A stretch of 64,000 nt of DNA from Rhizobium subbaraonis (GTDB lineage Bacteria > Pseudomonadota > Alphaproteobacteria > Rhizobiales > Rhizobiaceae). The stretch lies in NCBI RefSeq assembly GCF_900220975.1, contig NZ_OBQD01000017.1, forward strand, positions 62,001 through 126,000, in the 5' to 3' direction. Position numbers and translations under genes: made by a program. Of this stretch, positions 46,439 through 54,197 are shown one piece after another. Numbering within the stretch: position 1 is the first letter of the stretch; each line of letters begins with the position of its first letter. The notes below the pieces were generated by a model. The model worked only from the letters and a program-made list of their open reading frames with translations, searched no databases and was not told the DNA's origin.

Positions 46439-47853
46439 TGACCCACCCACAGGAAGGACAGGAGGGATATTCCAGCTTCCTCGCAAAAAAGCGCAGGGTC
46501 GACCCGGCGACCGGCATCATGGCCGATATCGACCTGCCGTCCGTCCTCAAAGACCATCAGCGCGATATCGTCCGTTGGGGCCTCCGCCGTGGGCGTGCCG
46601 CCATCTTCGCCGGCACAGGTCTAGGCAAGACCTTGATGGAACTGGCGTGGGCCGAACAGGTATCAGCCTACACCGGCCGGCCTGTCCTGATATTCGCCCC
46701 GCTCGCCGTCGCGGCGCAGCATATCCGCGAAGCATCCAAGTTCGGCATCTTCGCGCGTCTTGTCACATGCATGGATGACGTCAGGCCGGGTATAAACATC
46801 ACCAACTATCAGAAGATCGACCACTTCGACCTGTCTAAGTTCGGCGGCATCGTCCTCGATGAAAGTTCCATCCTTAAGAGCACCGATGGAAAATACCGGA
46901 CGCGGCTGATCGAGGAATGCGCCAGGGTGCCGTTCCGCCTCGCTGCTACGGCTACGCCGGCGCCGAACGACTTCATGGAACTTGGTAATCATGCCGAATT
47001 CCTCGGCGTCATGTCCTACACCGACATGCTGGCGATGTTCTTTGTCCACGATGGCGGCGATACGCAAAAATGGCGCCTTAAGGGCCATGCCGAAGGGGAA
47101 TTCTGGAAATGGATGGCGTCATGGGCGGTGATGCTGCGCAAGCCGTCCGATCTTGGCTACGACAACGCCGGCTATGATCTGCCGGCGCTGCGCTACCACT
47201 CCCACATGGTCAATGTCGACTATGCACCGTCGATGGAGACAGGCCTTCTTTTCCCCATGGAAGCCCGCACGCTGCAAGAGCGCATCGGAGCGCGTCGTGA
47301 CAGCGTAGGCGAGCGAGTTGCGTTGGCAGCGTCCATGACGCCGGCAGATCGCCCGTTTGTCTGGTGGTGCAACATGAACCCGGAGGCCGAAGGACTGGCG
47401 AAGGCCATCCCTGGCGCCGTCAATCTGACCGGTTCCGACAGCGACGACGCCAAGGAGCGCAAGATGGTGGACTTTTCGGAGGGCCGCATCCGCGTTCTTA
47501 TCACGAAGCCGTCGATCGCCGGTTTTGGCATGAACTGGCAGCACTGCGCCGATACCGGGTTCGTGGGGCTTAATGATAGCTTCGAACAGGTATTCCAGTC
47601 GGTTCGTCGGTTTTGGCGCTTTGGGCAGAACAAGCCTGTCAATGTGCATTTCATCGCCTCCGAGATGGAGGGAGCGGTTGTCGCCAATCTGCGGCGGAAG
47701 GAAGCAGATGCCGACCGGATGGCCGCGGCGATGGTCATGCATATGGCCGATCTTTCGAGCGAGCATGTGCGCGGCATGGTCCGCGACCGGCCCGACTATC
47801 ACCCGACCATTCCCATGAAAATTCCAGCCTGGCTTACAGGAGCGGCAGCATGA
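46438..47853 (+). CDS. SNF2-like DEAD-box helicase
   Basis: A 471-residue superfamily 2 ATPase. Motif I is GTGLGKT at 59-65, motif II DESS at 141-144, motif III TATPAPND at 171-178, and the C-terminal half has VLITKPSIAGFGMNWQHC and SVRRFWRFGQ (motif VI). It resembles the phage helicases that sit next to DNA methylases. Start ATG shares one base with the DnaB stop. Confidence 0.88.
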   Translation: MTHPQEGQEGYSSFLAKKRRVDPATGIMADIDLPSVLKDHQRDIVRWGLRRGRAAIFAGTGLGKTLMELAWAEQVSAYTGRPVLIFAPLAVAAQHIREASKFGIFARLVTCMDDVRPGINITNYQKIDHFDLSKFGGIVLDESSILKSTDGKYRTRLIEECARVPFRLAATATPAPNDFMELGNHAEFLGVMSYTDMLAMFFVHDGGDTQKWRLKGHAEGEFWKWMASWAVMLRKPSDLGYDNAGYDLPALRYHSHMVNVDYAPSMETGLLFPMEARTLQERIGARRDSVGERVALAASMTPADRPFVWWCNMNPEAEGLAKAIPGAVNLTGSDSDDAKERKMVDFSEGRIRVLITKPSIAGFGMNWQHCADTGFVGLNDSFEQVFQSVRRFWRFGQNKPVNVHFIASEMEGAVVANLRRKEADADRMAAAMVMHMADLSSEHVRGMVRDRPDYHPTIPMKIPAWLTGAAA

Positions 47854-48821
47854 ACATCAAGGCAGTCGAACAGGTCGTGACAGACCGCTATGCGATCTAC
47901 CAGGGCGATGCCTGCGAGTTGATCCGCGGCATCCCGACCGGGACCGTTCATTTCGGCATCCACTCTCCGCCGTTCGAGGGGCTCTATAAGTTTTCGAACT
48001 ATGACCGGGATATCTCGAACAACGATGGGGATCAGTTCTGGGAGCACTACGCCTTCCTGATCCAGGAGCTTTTGCGTGTGACGATGCCCGGACGCATCCA
48101 TGCCGTCCACTGCATGCAACTTCCCACCAGCAAGATCAGGCACGGCCATATCGGCATGCGCGACTTCCGAGGCGAGATCGTCCGCGCCTACGAGGACGCC
48201 GGCTGGATCTACCATTCCGAGGTTTGCATCTGGAAAGACCCTGTAGTCGCCCAGCAGCGCACGAAATCAATCCGCCTTCTGCACAAGCAGATCACCAAGG
48301 ACAGCACGATCAGCGGGCAGGGGCTTGCCGACTACATGCTGATGTTCCGCAAGCCTGGCGACAACCCCGAGCCGGTAGACGGCATGTTCGATCGCTACGT
48401 CGGGTTTGGCAACGAGCCCGCCAGCGTGGACGCCCGGATTGCCTCCGGGAAGAGCGCCAGCGATGCGGAGAAATGGTTCTCGATCGAGGTGTGGCAGCGC
48501 TATGCCTCGCCGGTCTGGATGGACATCAACCAGACGCGCACCCTGCAATACCGCGCCGGGCGGGACGAGAAGGACGAGCAGCACATTTCGCCGCTGCAAC
48601 TCGACGTGATTGAGCGCTGCATTGAACTGTGGAGCAACCCCGGCGACGTGGTGCTGACGCCTTTCCTCGGCATTGGCAGCGAGGTCTATGGTGCCGTCGC
48701 CGCAGGGAGGAAAGGCATCGGCTTTGAATTGAAGCCGTCCTATTTCCGCCAGGCGGCCCGCAATATCGCGGAACTGGACGAGGCCAAGACGGTCAACCTG
48801 TTTGCCATGGGTGCCGCATGA
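47850..48821 (+). CDS. DNA methyltransferase (N4/N6 class)
   Basis: A 323-residue beta-class methylase: SPPF at 39-42 is the catalytic tetrapeptide (a DPPY variant), and the SAM-binding motif comes near the end (VLTPFLGIGSEVYGA, ~residue 270). Between lies a target-recognition region. Together with the helicase before it, it could modify or protect phage DNA. ATGA overlap with the helicase gene. Confidence 0.87.
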   Translation: MNIKAVEQVVTDRYAIYQGDACELIRGIPTGTVHFGIHSPPFEGLYKFSNYDRDISNNDGDQFWEHYAFLIQELLRVTMPGRIHAVHCMQLPTSKIRHGHIGMRDFRGEIVRAYEDAGWIYHSEVCIWKDPVVAQQRTKSIRLLHKQITKDSTISGQGLADYMLMFRKPGDNPEPVDGMFDRYVGFGNEPASVDARIASGKSASDAEKWFSIEVWQRYASPVWMDINQTRTLQYRAGRDEKDEQHISPLQLDVIERCIELWSNPGDVVLTPFLGIGSEVYGAVAAGRKGIGFELKPSYFRQAARNIAELDEAKTVNLFAMGAA

Positions 48822-48823
48822 CC

Positions 48824-49072
48824 TCACGCCCTCACCAATATCCCGGCTTCCTCAGCAGCGGCGACAAACGCTTCTCTAGCGTGATCTGGCTGTCTCTTCC
48901 CCTCAAGGACGGAGAGACAGGCTATTCGAGCCTTGAGGTGAGCGGGACCGGGCTCGACCGGCCATCTCTCCAGCAGGAACCTTGCGGCTTCCTCTGTGGA
49001 GGTGATGTCTCGGATACGGCCGAGCCTCTCGGTCTCCACCTCGACGGCCTTGTTCCATCGTTTCGGGTCCAT
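48824..49072 (-). CDS. DUF982 family protein
   Basis: An 82-residue protein on the minus strand inside a plus-strand operon. The pattern WNKAVEVETERLG, then EEAARFLLERWPVEPGPAHLKARIAC, then REAFVAAAEEAGI is DUF982, a rhizobial family of unknown function. The opposite-strand frame at 48818-49105 has no such similarity. Likely an independently expressed cargo gene. Confidence 0.65.
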   Translation of the reverse strand: MDPKRWNKAVEVETERLGRIRDITSTEEAARFLLERWPVEPGPAHLKARIACLSVLEGKRQPDHAREAFVAAAEEAGILVRA

Positions 49073-49101
49073 GGGGCCAGCATAGCACAAGGGAAAGACG
49101 C

Positions 49102-49404
49102 ATGAACGAGTTTGGCGCCTATGCGGTAGAGAAGCGCGGCGGCTGGTGGGGAATGCTCCGCCTGGCCCGCGATGCAAAGCCTAAGCCAATCATGGGTGAA
49201 GGCGATACGCCGATCGTGTTCCCGGACGAGTTGTCGGCGACCAAGGCGGTGCTCCGGCACTTCGTGGCCTACTTCAACGGTAACATCGTCGCCTCTCGTG
49301 AGATCGCCGGCGGAACCATTCGAGACGCCAGACGGGCTCGAGCCGAGCGGCTGTTCCGCAACGGCAAGGAGATCGAGGTCGAGCGGGAAGGAGCGGCAGC
49401 ATGA
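49102..49404 (+). CDS. Phage protein of unknown function
   Basis: A 100-residue protein: MNEFGAYAVEKRGGWWGMLR..., a small alpha/beta domain with a basic end. Ribosome site GGGAAAG before the ATG. Resumes the plus-strand operon after the reversed DUF982 gene. Confidence 0.6.
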   Translation: MNEFGAYAVEKRGGWWGMLRLARDAKPKPIMGEGDTPIVFPDELSATKAVLRHFVAYFNGNIVASREIAGGTIRDARRARAERLFRNGKEIEVEREGAAA

Positions 49405-49739
49405 AGAAGTACGCCACCATCCACTTCGCTTGCAATGACGGCGACGATGGCTCTTTTGCCGGCAAGGTCAGCGCTGCGGCTTATGCTGAAAATGATCTGG
49501 AGGCACCGGGCATGGCGGAGTTCAAGTTCACCGCCGGCGATGACTTCATCAGAATCCACCGCCGCACCTTCAAGATCATCGGCACCTCCTTTTGGGTCGG
49601 GAACTGGTGCTGGAACGCCTATCGGATGACGCGGGGCGAGGCGAAGAAGCTGCTCGCCCATCTTCGCCGGAACGGATGGCAGCACACCGGCGGTCGGGTC
49701 CACTTTGGCAACTGGTGGGACAAAGGAAGCGCAGCATGA
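49401..49739 (+). CDS. Phage protein of unknown function
   Basis: A 112-residue protein with an aromatic, beta-rich middle (FKIIGTSFWVGNWCWNAYRMTRGE) and a GWQHTGGRVHFGNWW ending. ATGA overlaps on both sides. No family recognised. Confidence 0.6.
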   Translation: MKKYATIHFACNDGDDGSFAGKVSAAAYAENDLEAPGMAEFKFTAGDDFIRIHRRTFKIIGTSFWVGNWCWNAYRMTRGEAKKLLAHLRRNGWQHTGGRVHFGNWWDKGSAA

Positions 49740-50443
49740 ACCTACCCTCCCTACAGGCAGAGACCTATACCAGCGCCTCAGAGATCATTCACAGCGCGAA
49801 GGCGATCCGCGAGCGGTTGCTGAGGCCAGCCAATGCCTACCGCCCGCCAGTGACCTTCCCTGAGCCTCCGAAGCCACAGATCAAGCGTAAACCTCGCAAA
49901 GAGGTCCAGCACGACGCCCATGTCATAGACTGGCAGGCCAAAAAGGAAGCCTACGACGCGATCGAGGTTGAGGCCCGGAAGATCAGTTGCCGCGACTACA
50001 TCAAGCAGCGCTGCGACGAGCTCGGCGTCTCCTATGCCGAGGTGACAGGGCCAAGCAGAGTGCGCCACATCGTGGATGCACGGCAACTGCTGATGTTCGA
50101 GATCAAGACGCAGGTGAAGCCGTCAATCAGTTTCCAGGAACTCGGCAAGCTCTTCGGTGGCAGGGACCATACCACCTGTCTGCACGCTTGCATGAAGCAT
50201 GGCTATGAAGGGACAGGCGGCAACAAGAGCGAACGCGACGATATCCAGAAGATCAAGGCGCTCCATGCGTCTGGCCTGTCGCAGGCGGAGATCGCTGAAC
50301 AGGTAGGCTGCAGCCCATCTACCGTGCGCCGGTACACTCAAGAATCTCGCCAGTCGGCATATGAGGCCAAGCTCGCGAAGAAGCGTCTCGCCGCAAGGAA
50401 GCACTATGAACAGGCGCGGAAGAAGGCGAGGGCGGCTGGATGA
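49736..50443 (+). CDS. DnaA domain IV-like phage protein (probable replication initiator)
   Basis: A 235-residue protein. SISFQELGKLFGGRDHTTCLHACMKH at ~131-156 is the DnaA domain IV signature, which binds DnaA boxes. No AAA+ ATPase precedes it. A second HTH (GLSQAEIAEQVGCSPSTVRRY) lies at ~179-200 and the C-terminus is a basic helix. It probably marks the phage origin for the DnaB-like helicase. ATG at 49736 overlaps the previous stop. Confidence 0.78.
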   Translation: MNLPSLQAETYTSASEIIHSAKAIRERLLRPANAYRPPVTFPEPPKPQIKRKPRKEVQHDAHVIDWQAKKEAYDAIEVEARKISCRDYIKQRCDELGVSYAEVTGPSRVRHIVDARQLLMFEIKTQVKPSISFQELGKLFGGRDHTTCLHACMKHGYEGTGGNKSERDDIQKIKALHASGLSQAEIAEQVGCSPSTVRRYTQESRQSAYEAKLAKKRLAARKHYEQARKKARAAG

Positions 50444-50886
50444 TCGATCAGCGCGTCTACAGCATCTGCGAGGAGTACGGCATCGAGGTTATCGACGGCC
50501 GGGCCTATCCGGATATCAAGCAGACGCGCGCAGTCGCCACAATGGATCGCATCCTGCGGAACCGCGGCGAGGATCACTTCCGCATGGTCATGTCCACCCT
50601 GGCGGAGACCGAGAACAATCAAGGCAGCCTCGACGAATATCTGTTCTGGGCTGTCTCTGACCTCGTGGAAGCCTGCCACGGCATCATTGAGGCCGAGCCT
50701 ACCAAATGGCTCGAGGTCTTCGACGCAACGCCGGTAGGGCAGCTACAATACATCGCCCGCGACCTGTCTGGCATCACTCACCAGCGCCATGCGCTCGCGG
50801 GCATGTTATACGAGCGAGTAGTAAAAGCGTTCGGGCCAAGCGCCACCCAGCCAGACCTTTTCGAAGAACGCAGGAGATCGGCATGA
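50440..50886 (+). CDS. Phage protein of unknown function
   Basis: A 148-residue helical protein (e.g. TRAVATMDRILRNRGEDHFRMVM, then LFWAVSDLVEACHGII). Such proteins recur beside DnaA-IV genes in rhizobial phages, but the role is unknown. ATGA overlaps on both sides. Confidence 0.65.
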   Translation: MIDQRVYSICEEYGIEVIDGRAYPDIKQTRAVATMDRILRNRGEDHFRMVMSTLAETENNQGSLDEYLFWAVSDLVEACHGIIEAEPTKWLEVFDATPVGQLQYIARDLSGITHQRHALAGMLYERVVKAFGPSATQPDLFEERRRSA

Positions 50887-51515
50887 CGAGGGAAGAAATC
50901 ATCGATCTGTTCATCCGAGCGGCCGAGACCGATCGCCGGTTGCCCGATACGGCCCGCCCGGCACGCCTCAAGGCCCAGGCGCTGCCATATGTCCACAGTG
51001 CCGCCGATCAGGCCGGGTGGGGCGGAGAGCGCTACGCCGAGGAGCGCGACGGCTTCTGGGACAGCCGGTCGACAAGACTGCGGACCGCCGACGTGACCGA
51101 TTGGGAGCGCTGCAACGATCTCATCATCCTCGTCGCCAATGAGAGCGAACGCCGCTGCCTTTGGCATTGGTCGATCGGAAAGGCGGGAGGCCGTCCATTC
51201 AAGCATTGGTGCCGGGATGAAGGCATCCACGTCGAGACCGGAAGGCGGCGCAAAGACCGCGCCATTTACCATATTGCATCAAGTTTCATTCGGAACTCTT
51301 TGCAAAATAACGAAATAGCCCTCCAAGGCCTGTTGCCTGTTGGCCCGGAAATCAGCGATATTCCTGCCAACATCGCAGACGCTGGCCACCACACATGGCG
51401 AGACGACACAGCCTTCAGCCCGGTCGAGGTTCCTGAGCTTCGGGATTTCTCCTGGGCAGCCAAGCGGAATGAAATGCGCCGCGCCCGTGAAGCGAAGAAG
51501 CGCGAGGCGGCATAG
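50883..51515 (+). CDS. Phage protein of unknown function, possibly DUF6362-like
   Basis: A 210-residue protein. TDRRLPDTARPARLKAQALPYV, then WERCNDLIILVANESERRCLWHWSIGKAGGRPFKHWC fits the HTH-type DUF6362 layout of late-gene or packaging regulators. It is the last gene before the packaging module. A role in late transcription is inference. Confidence 0.6.
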   Translation: MTREEIIDLFIRAAETDRRLPDTARPARLKAQALPYVHSAADQAGWGGERYAEERDGFWDSRSTRLRTADVTDWERCNDLIILVANESERRCLWHWSIGKAGGRPFKHWCRDEGIHVETGRRRKDRAIYHIASSFIRNSLQNNEIALQGLLPVGPEISDIPANIADAGHHTWRDDTAFSPVEVPELRDFSWAAKRNEMRRAREAKKREAA

Positions 51516-51990
51516 AGATCCGAGGGGAAGCCGCTGCGCCCCGCCTATCACCGAACGGTCGTCATGACGATCGCCAGCGGCCAAGCCGGGAGGGTAGCCC
51601 GGCAGCAGTTCACAGTTCGGGAGCAGCGCGTCGGATAGGAGCGGAAGCTGGGAAGCCAGTGACCGGCGCGTAATGCCCAGCCTCCCGGAATAAGTCGTTG
51701 ACGGGTCCTCTCGTCAGCATGGCGCGCAGGCCAATGTTCGTCCTACTCCTGCGAAGTCGTCGGATGCATACGGCGCAAGGCTGTGGCCCGCAGTTGACGG
51801 TATGGATAATGCCAGGGCGACCATTCGAGGCAAATGCCTCAACGAGATCGGGAAGCTTCGGTTCAAGGAGAGTTGGTTCCTCCTGTTCACGAGGCCGGCA
51901 TCCAAGCCAGAGCCCCAGCCAACGGGTCTAGAGCAACGGGGTGGGTGCCCCCCGACACCATCCCGCAAGGGAAAGGCGGACAAGACGTGC
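51516..51990. other. Gene-free stretch before terminase (possible packaging region)
   Basis: No frame here can be supported. It has a 12-base palindrome TCGTCATGACGA (51559-51570) and a small GC hairpin (GCCGGG/CCCGGC near 51585-51603). Phage cos or pac sites commonly lie just before terS, so this is the best place to look, but nothing proves it. The right half may be the decayed front of an HNH gene. Confidence 0.45.
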
Positions 51991-52190
51991 CACGGAAGTC
52001 TACCAGTTGGCGAGCGTAACGGCTTCTCAAAGCTGACAGAGGACCAGGTAGCGAAAATCTACTCATTGCGTGGGCAGCAAGCCGCAGAAGAAAAGTTGCG
52101 AGCATGTTCGGTGTTTCTCGGTGGACTGTGGATAGCATTCACGAAGGGAAGAACTGGGCGTGGCTCACTTCCCGGATGGAGGAGGGCTAG
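51991..52190 (+). pseudogene. Frameshifted remnant of an HNH endonuclease gene (C-terminal part)
   Basis: Frame 1 reads VGERNGFSKLTEDQVAKIYS and on to AAEEK; a different frame from 52092 continues VASMFGVSRWTVDSIHEGK, NWAWL and ends at TAG 52188-52190. Joined, this is the usual KLT-EDQV ... FGVS-TV HTH tail of phage HNH nucleases. The same tail occurs intact in the HNH gene at 62810-63508. The shift lies at AGAAGAAAAG (~52086-52095). The stop sits two bases before the terS start. The HNH core upstream could not be recovered. Confidence 0.6.
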
Positions 52191-52192
52191 CG

Positions 52193-52666
52193 TTGGCAGT
52201 CCTGAAAAACGCCCGGCATGAACGGTTTGCCCAAGCGGTTGCAAAGGGCATGTCTGCAACTGAGGCATATGCAGAGGCGGGCTACAAGGGCGATCGCACC
52301 GCAGCATCGAGGTTGTCAACAAATGTCAACGTCGGTCAACGGGTGTCCGAACTGCAAGCCAAGACCGCGAAAAAGGTCGAGATCACCGTCGACAGCCTCG
52401 CTGCGGAGCTCGAGGAAGCCCGGGCTCTTGCCATCAAGGAAAGGCAATCATCGGCCGCTGTGAGCGCCACGATGGGCAAAGCAAAGCTATTCGGCCTGGG
52501 TGTCGAGAACCGCCGCCTATCCGGAACGCTGCAGATCGTCACGATAACCGCCGAACAACTTGGATCGCTGACACGAGATGAACTTGCTCTCCTCGAAGCA
52601 GCCTATCCCGTTCTCGAGAAGCTCGGGGTTGTGGGAGGCGATACAGGCGGCCAAGGCGAGGCATGA
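52193..52666 (+). CDS. terS: Terminase small subunit
   Basis: Recognises phage DNA for packaging. The 157-residue protein has a Terminase_2-like HTH: RFAQAVAKGMSATEAYAEAGYKGDRTAASRL, then an oligomerisation helix (DSLAAELEEARALAIKERQ). Start is the TTG at 52193, preceded by a strong GGAGGAGGG ribosome site; no ATG fits. It overlaps terL. Confidence 0.85.
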   Translation: MAVLKNARHERFAQAVAKGMSATEAYAEAGYKGDRTAASRLSTNVNVGQRVSELQAKTAKKVEITVDSLAAELEEARALAIKERQSSAAVSATMGKAKLFGLGVENRRLSGTLQIVTITAEQLGSLTRDELALLEAAYPVLEKLGVVGGDTGGQGEA

Positions 52667-54197
52667 GGTTGAAGATCTCAAGGGCGGCTGGGAGGAAGAG
52701 AAGCGCCGTTGCGCGGGTGATATCGCTTATTGGTTCGATCGGTGGGTTTGGACGTACGACCCCCGCTTGGTAGGCAAGCCCGGCGGCGCCTACGTTCAGT
52801 TCAAGCTATGGCCAAAGCAGCGCGACGTAGTGCGATGGCTGCTCGATCGGGTGCAGGCATCCGAAGAGGGGTTGATCGAAAAGAGCCGTGACACCGGCGC
52901 CACCTACCTGACTGCGGGCGTGGCGCTTCATCAGTGGCTGTTCAACCCTGGCTTCAAGGCCACCTTCGGCTCTCGCAAGGTTGATTACGTCGACAAGAAG
53001 GACAACCCCGACAGCATCTTCGCGAAGCTCCGCATTATGATGCGCCGGCTGCCGCCTGAGATGATGCCGGAGGGTTTCAACTGGAGCCAGCACGACAACT
53101 ACATGCGCATCTCCAACCCCGAGACCGGATCGGTCATATCGGGTGAGGGTGGTGAGGACATGGGCCGCGGTGGTCGATCCTCCATGTATGTGGTCGACGA
53201 GGCGGCATTCGTGCCGAACGCTGAGACGGTGGAGAAGGCACTATCGGGCAACACCGATTGCGTGATCTGGGTCTCCTCGGTCAACGGCATGGGCAACCTG
53301 TTCGCGCGCAAGCGTCACTCGATCATGAAGCCGCATCAGATCATGCGGCTGCACTGGCGCGATGACCCGCGAAAGACGGAGGAGTGGGCGCAGGCGAAGC
53401 AGGCCAGCTTCTCGGACCCGACGACCTGGGCCAGTGAATACGACATCGACTACAGCGCCTCTGTGGAGGGCATCTGCATCCCCGCCCTGTGGGTGGAGAG
53501 CGCCAAGCGGCTTCTCGCGCTGGAGCCCCGCCTGAGGGCATCCAATGAGGTGGTGCTCGGGGGTGACGTCGGCGCCGGGAAGGCCAAGTCGGTGGTGGTG
53601 CCTCGCCGCGGGCCGATCGTCGAGCCTCCGCGCAGCCGAGGCAACCCAGACACGACCGAGACCGCGCATTGGATGCTGGATATTGCGCGGGAGACGTCTG
53701 CAAGGCGGCTTAACTTCGACGCCCCTGGTGTTGGAGCGGGCGTCTCTTCAACGCTGATGCACAATCCGGTCGATGGCCTCACGGCTGTCCCGGTTAATAC
53801 CGGGCTCCCGCCGACAGAGCGGCTTTGGCCCGACGGGCGCACATCTGAGGAGATGTTCGGAAACCTAAAGGCTGAGGTTTGGTGGCTGGCGCGGACAACG
53901 CTTCAGCGCACGCACGAGCATGTCCTCTGGCTTGAGAGCAAAGGCGGACAAGAGCACCCGGTGACGGAGCTGATGGCCCTGCCGTCCGGAGACAAGGAAA
54001 GCGACCAGCTCTGCCTCGAGCTCTCCCTGGTCAAGTGGGGAAGGAATGAGCGCGGCAAGATCGTGATCGAGAAGAAAGAAGAGTTGAAGCGCCGCGGGAT
54101 CAATAGCCCCGACTATGCGGACGCGTTGATGCTGACCAACGTGGACCCGCCGGAAGCCCCGGCCGTCGCCATGTTCCTTACCAAGAGGCACCGATGA
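52629..54197 (+). CDS. terL: Terminase large subunit
   Basis: Packaging motor and nuclease, 522 residues from a TTG at 52629 (an ATG at 52578 would overlap terS by 89 bases, less likely). ATPase: degenerate Walker A in LIEKSRDTGATYLTAG, Walker B in SSMYVVDEAAF. Nuclease: Asp in LGGDVGAGKAKS, Asp in LNFDAPGVGAG and Asp in DYADALML. Overlaps the portal gene by four bases. Confidence 0.88.
   Translation: MWEAIQAAKARHEVEDLKGGWEEEKRRCAGDIAYWFDRWVWTYDPRLVGKPGGAYVQFKLWPKQRDVVRWLLDRVQASEEGLIEKSRDTGATYLTAGVALHQWLFNPGFKATFGSRKVDYVDKKDNPDSIFAKLRIMMRRLPPEMMPEGFNWSQHDNYMRISNPETGSVISGEGGEDMGRGGRSSMYVVDEAAFVPNAETVEKALSGNTDCVIWVSSVNGMGNLFARKRHSIMKPHQIMRLHWRDDPRKTEEWAQAKQASFSDPTTWASEYDIDYSASVEGICIPALWVESAKRLLALEPRLRASNEVVLGGDVGAGKAKSVVVPRRGPIVEPPRSRGNPDTTETAHWMLDIARETSARRLNFDAPGVGAGVSSTLMHNPVDGLTAVPVNTGLPPTERLWPDGRTSEEMFGNLKAEVWWLARTTLQRTHEHVLWLESKGGQEHPVTELMALPSGDKESDQLCLELSLVKWGRNERGKIVIEKKEELKRRGINSPDYADALMLTNVDPPEAPAVAMFLTKRHR

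Noticed and set aside
48818-49105. A 95-codon plus-strand frame after the methylase gene
   Set aside because: The minus strand of the same stretch shows the DUF982 pattern; the plus frame shows no family features.
52086-52095. Programmed -1 frameshift joining the two HNH frames
   Set aside because: The A-rich tract is not a standard X-XXY-YYZ slippery site in the reading frame; decay is the simpler view, though it is kept as an option in the finding.
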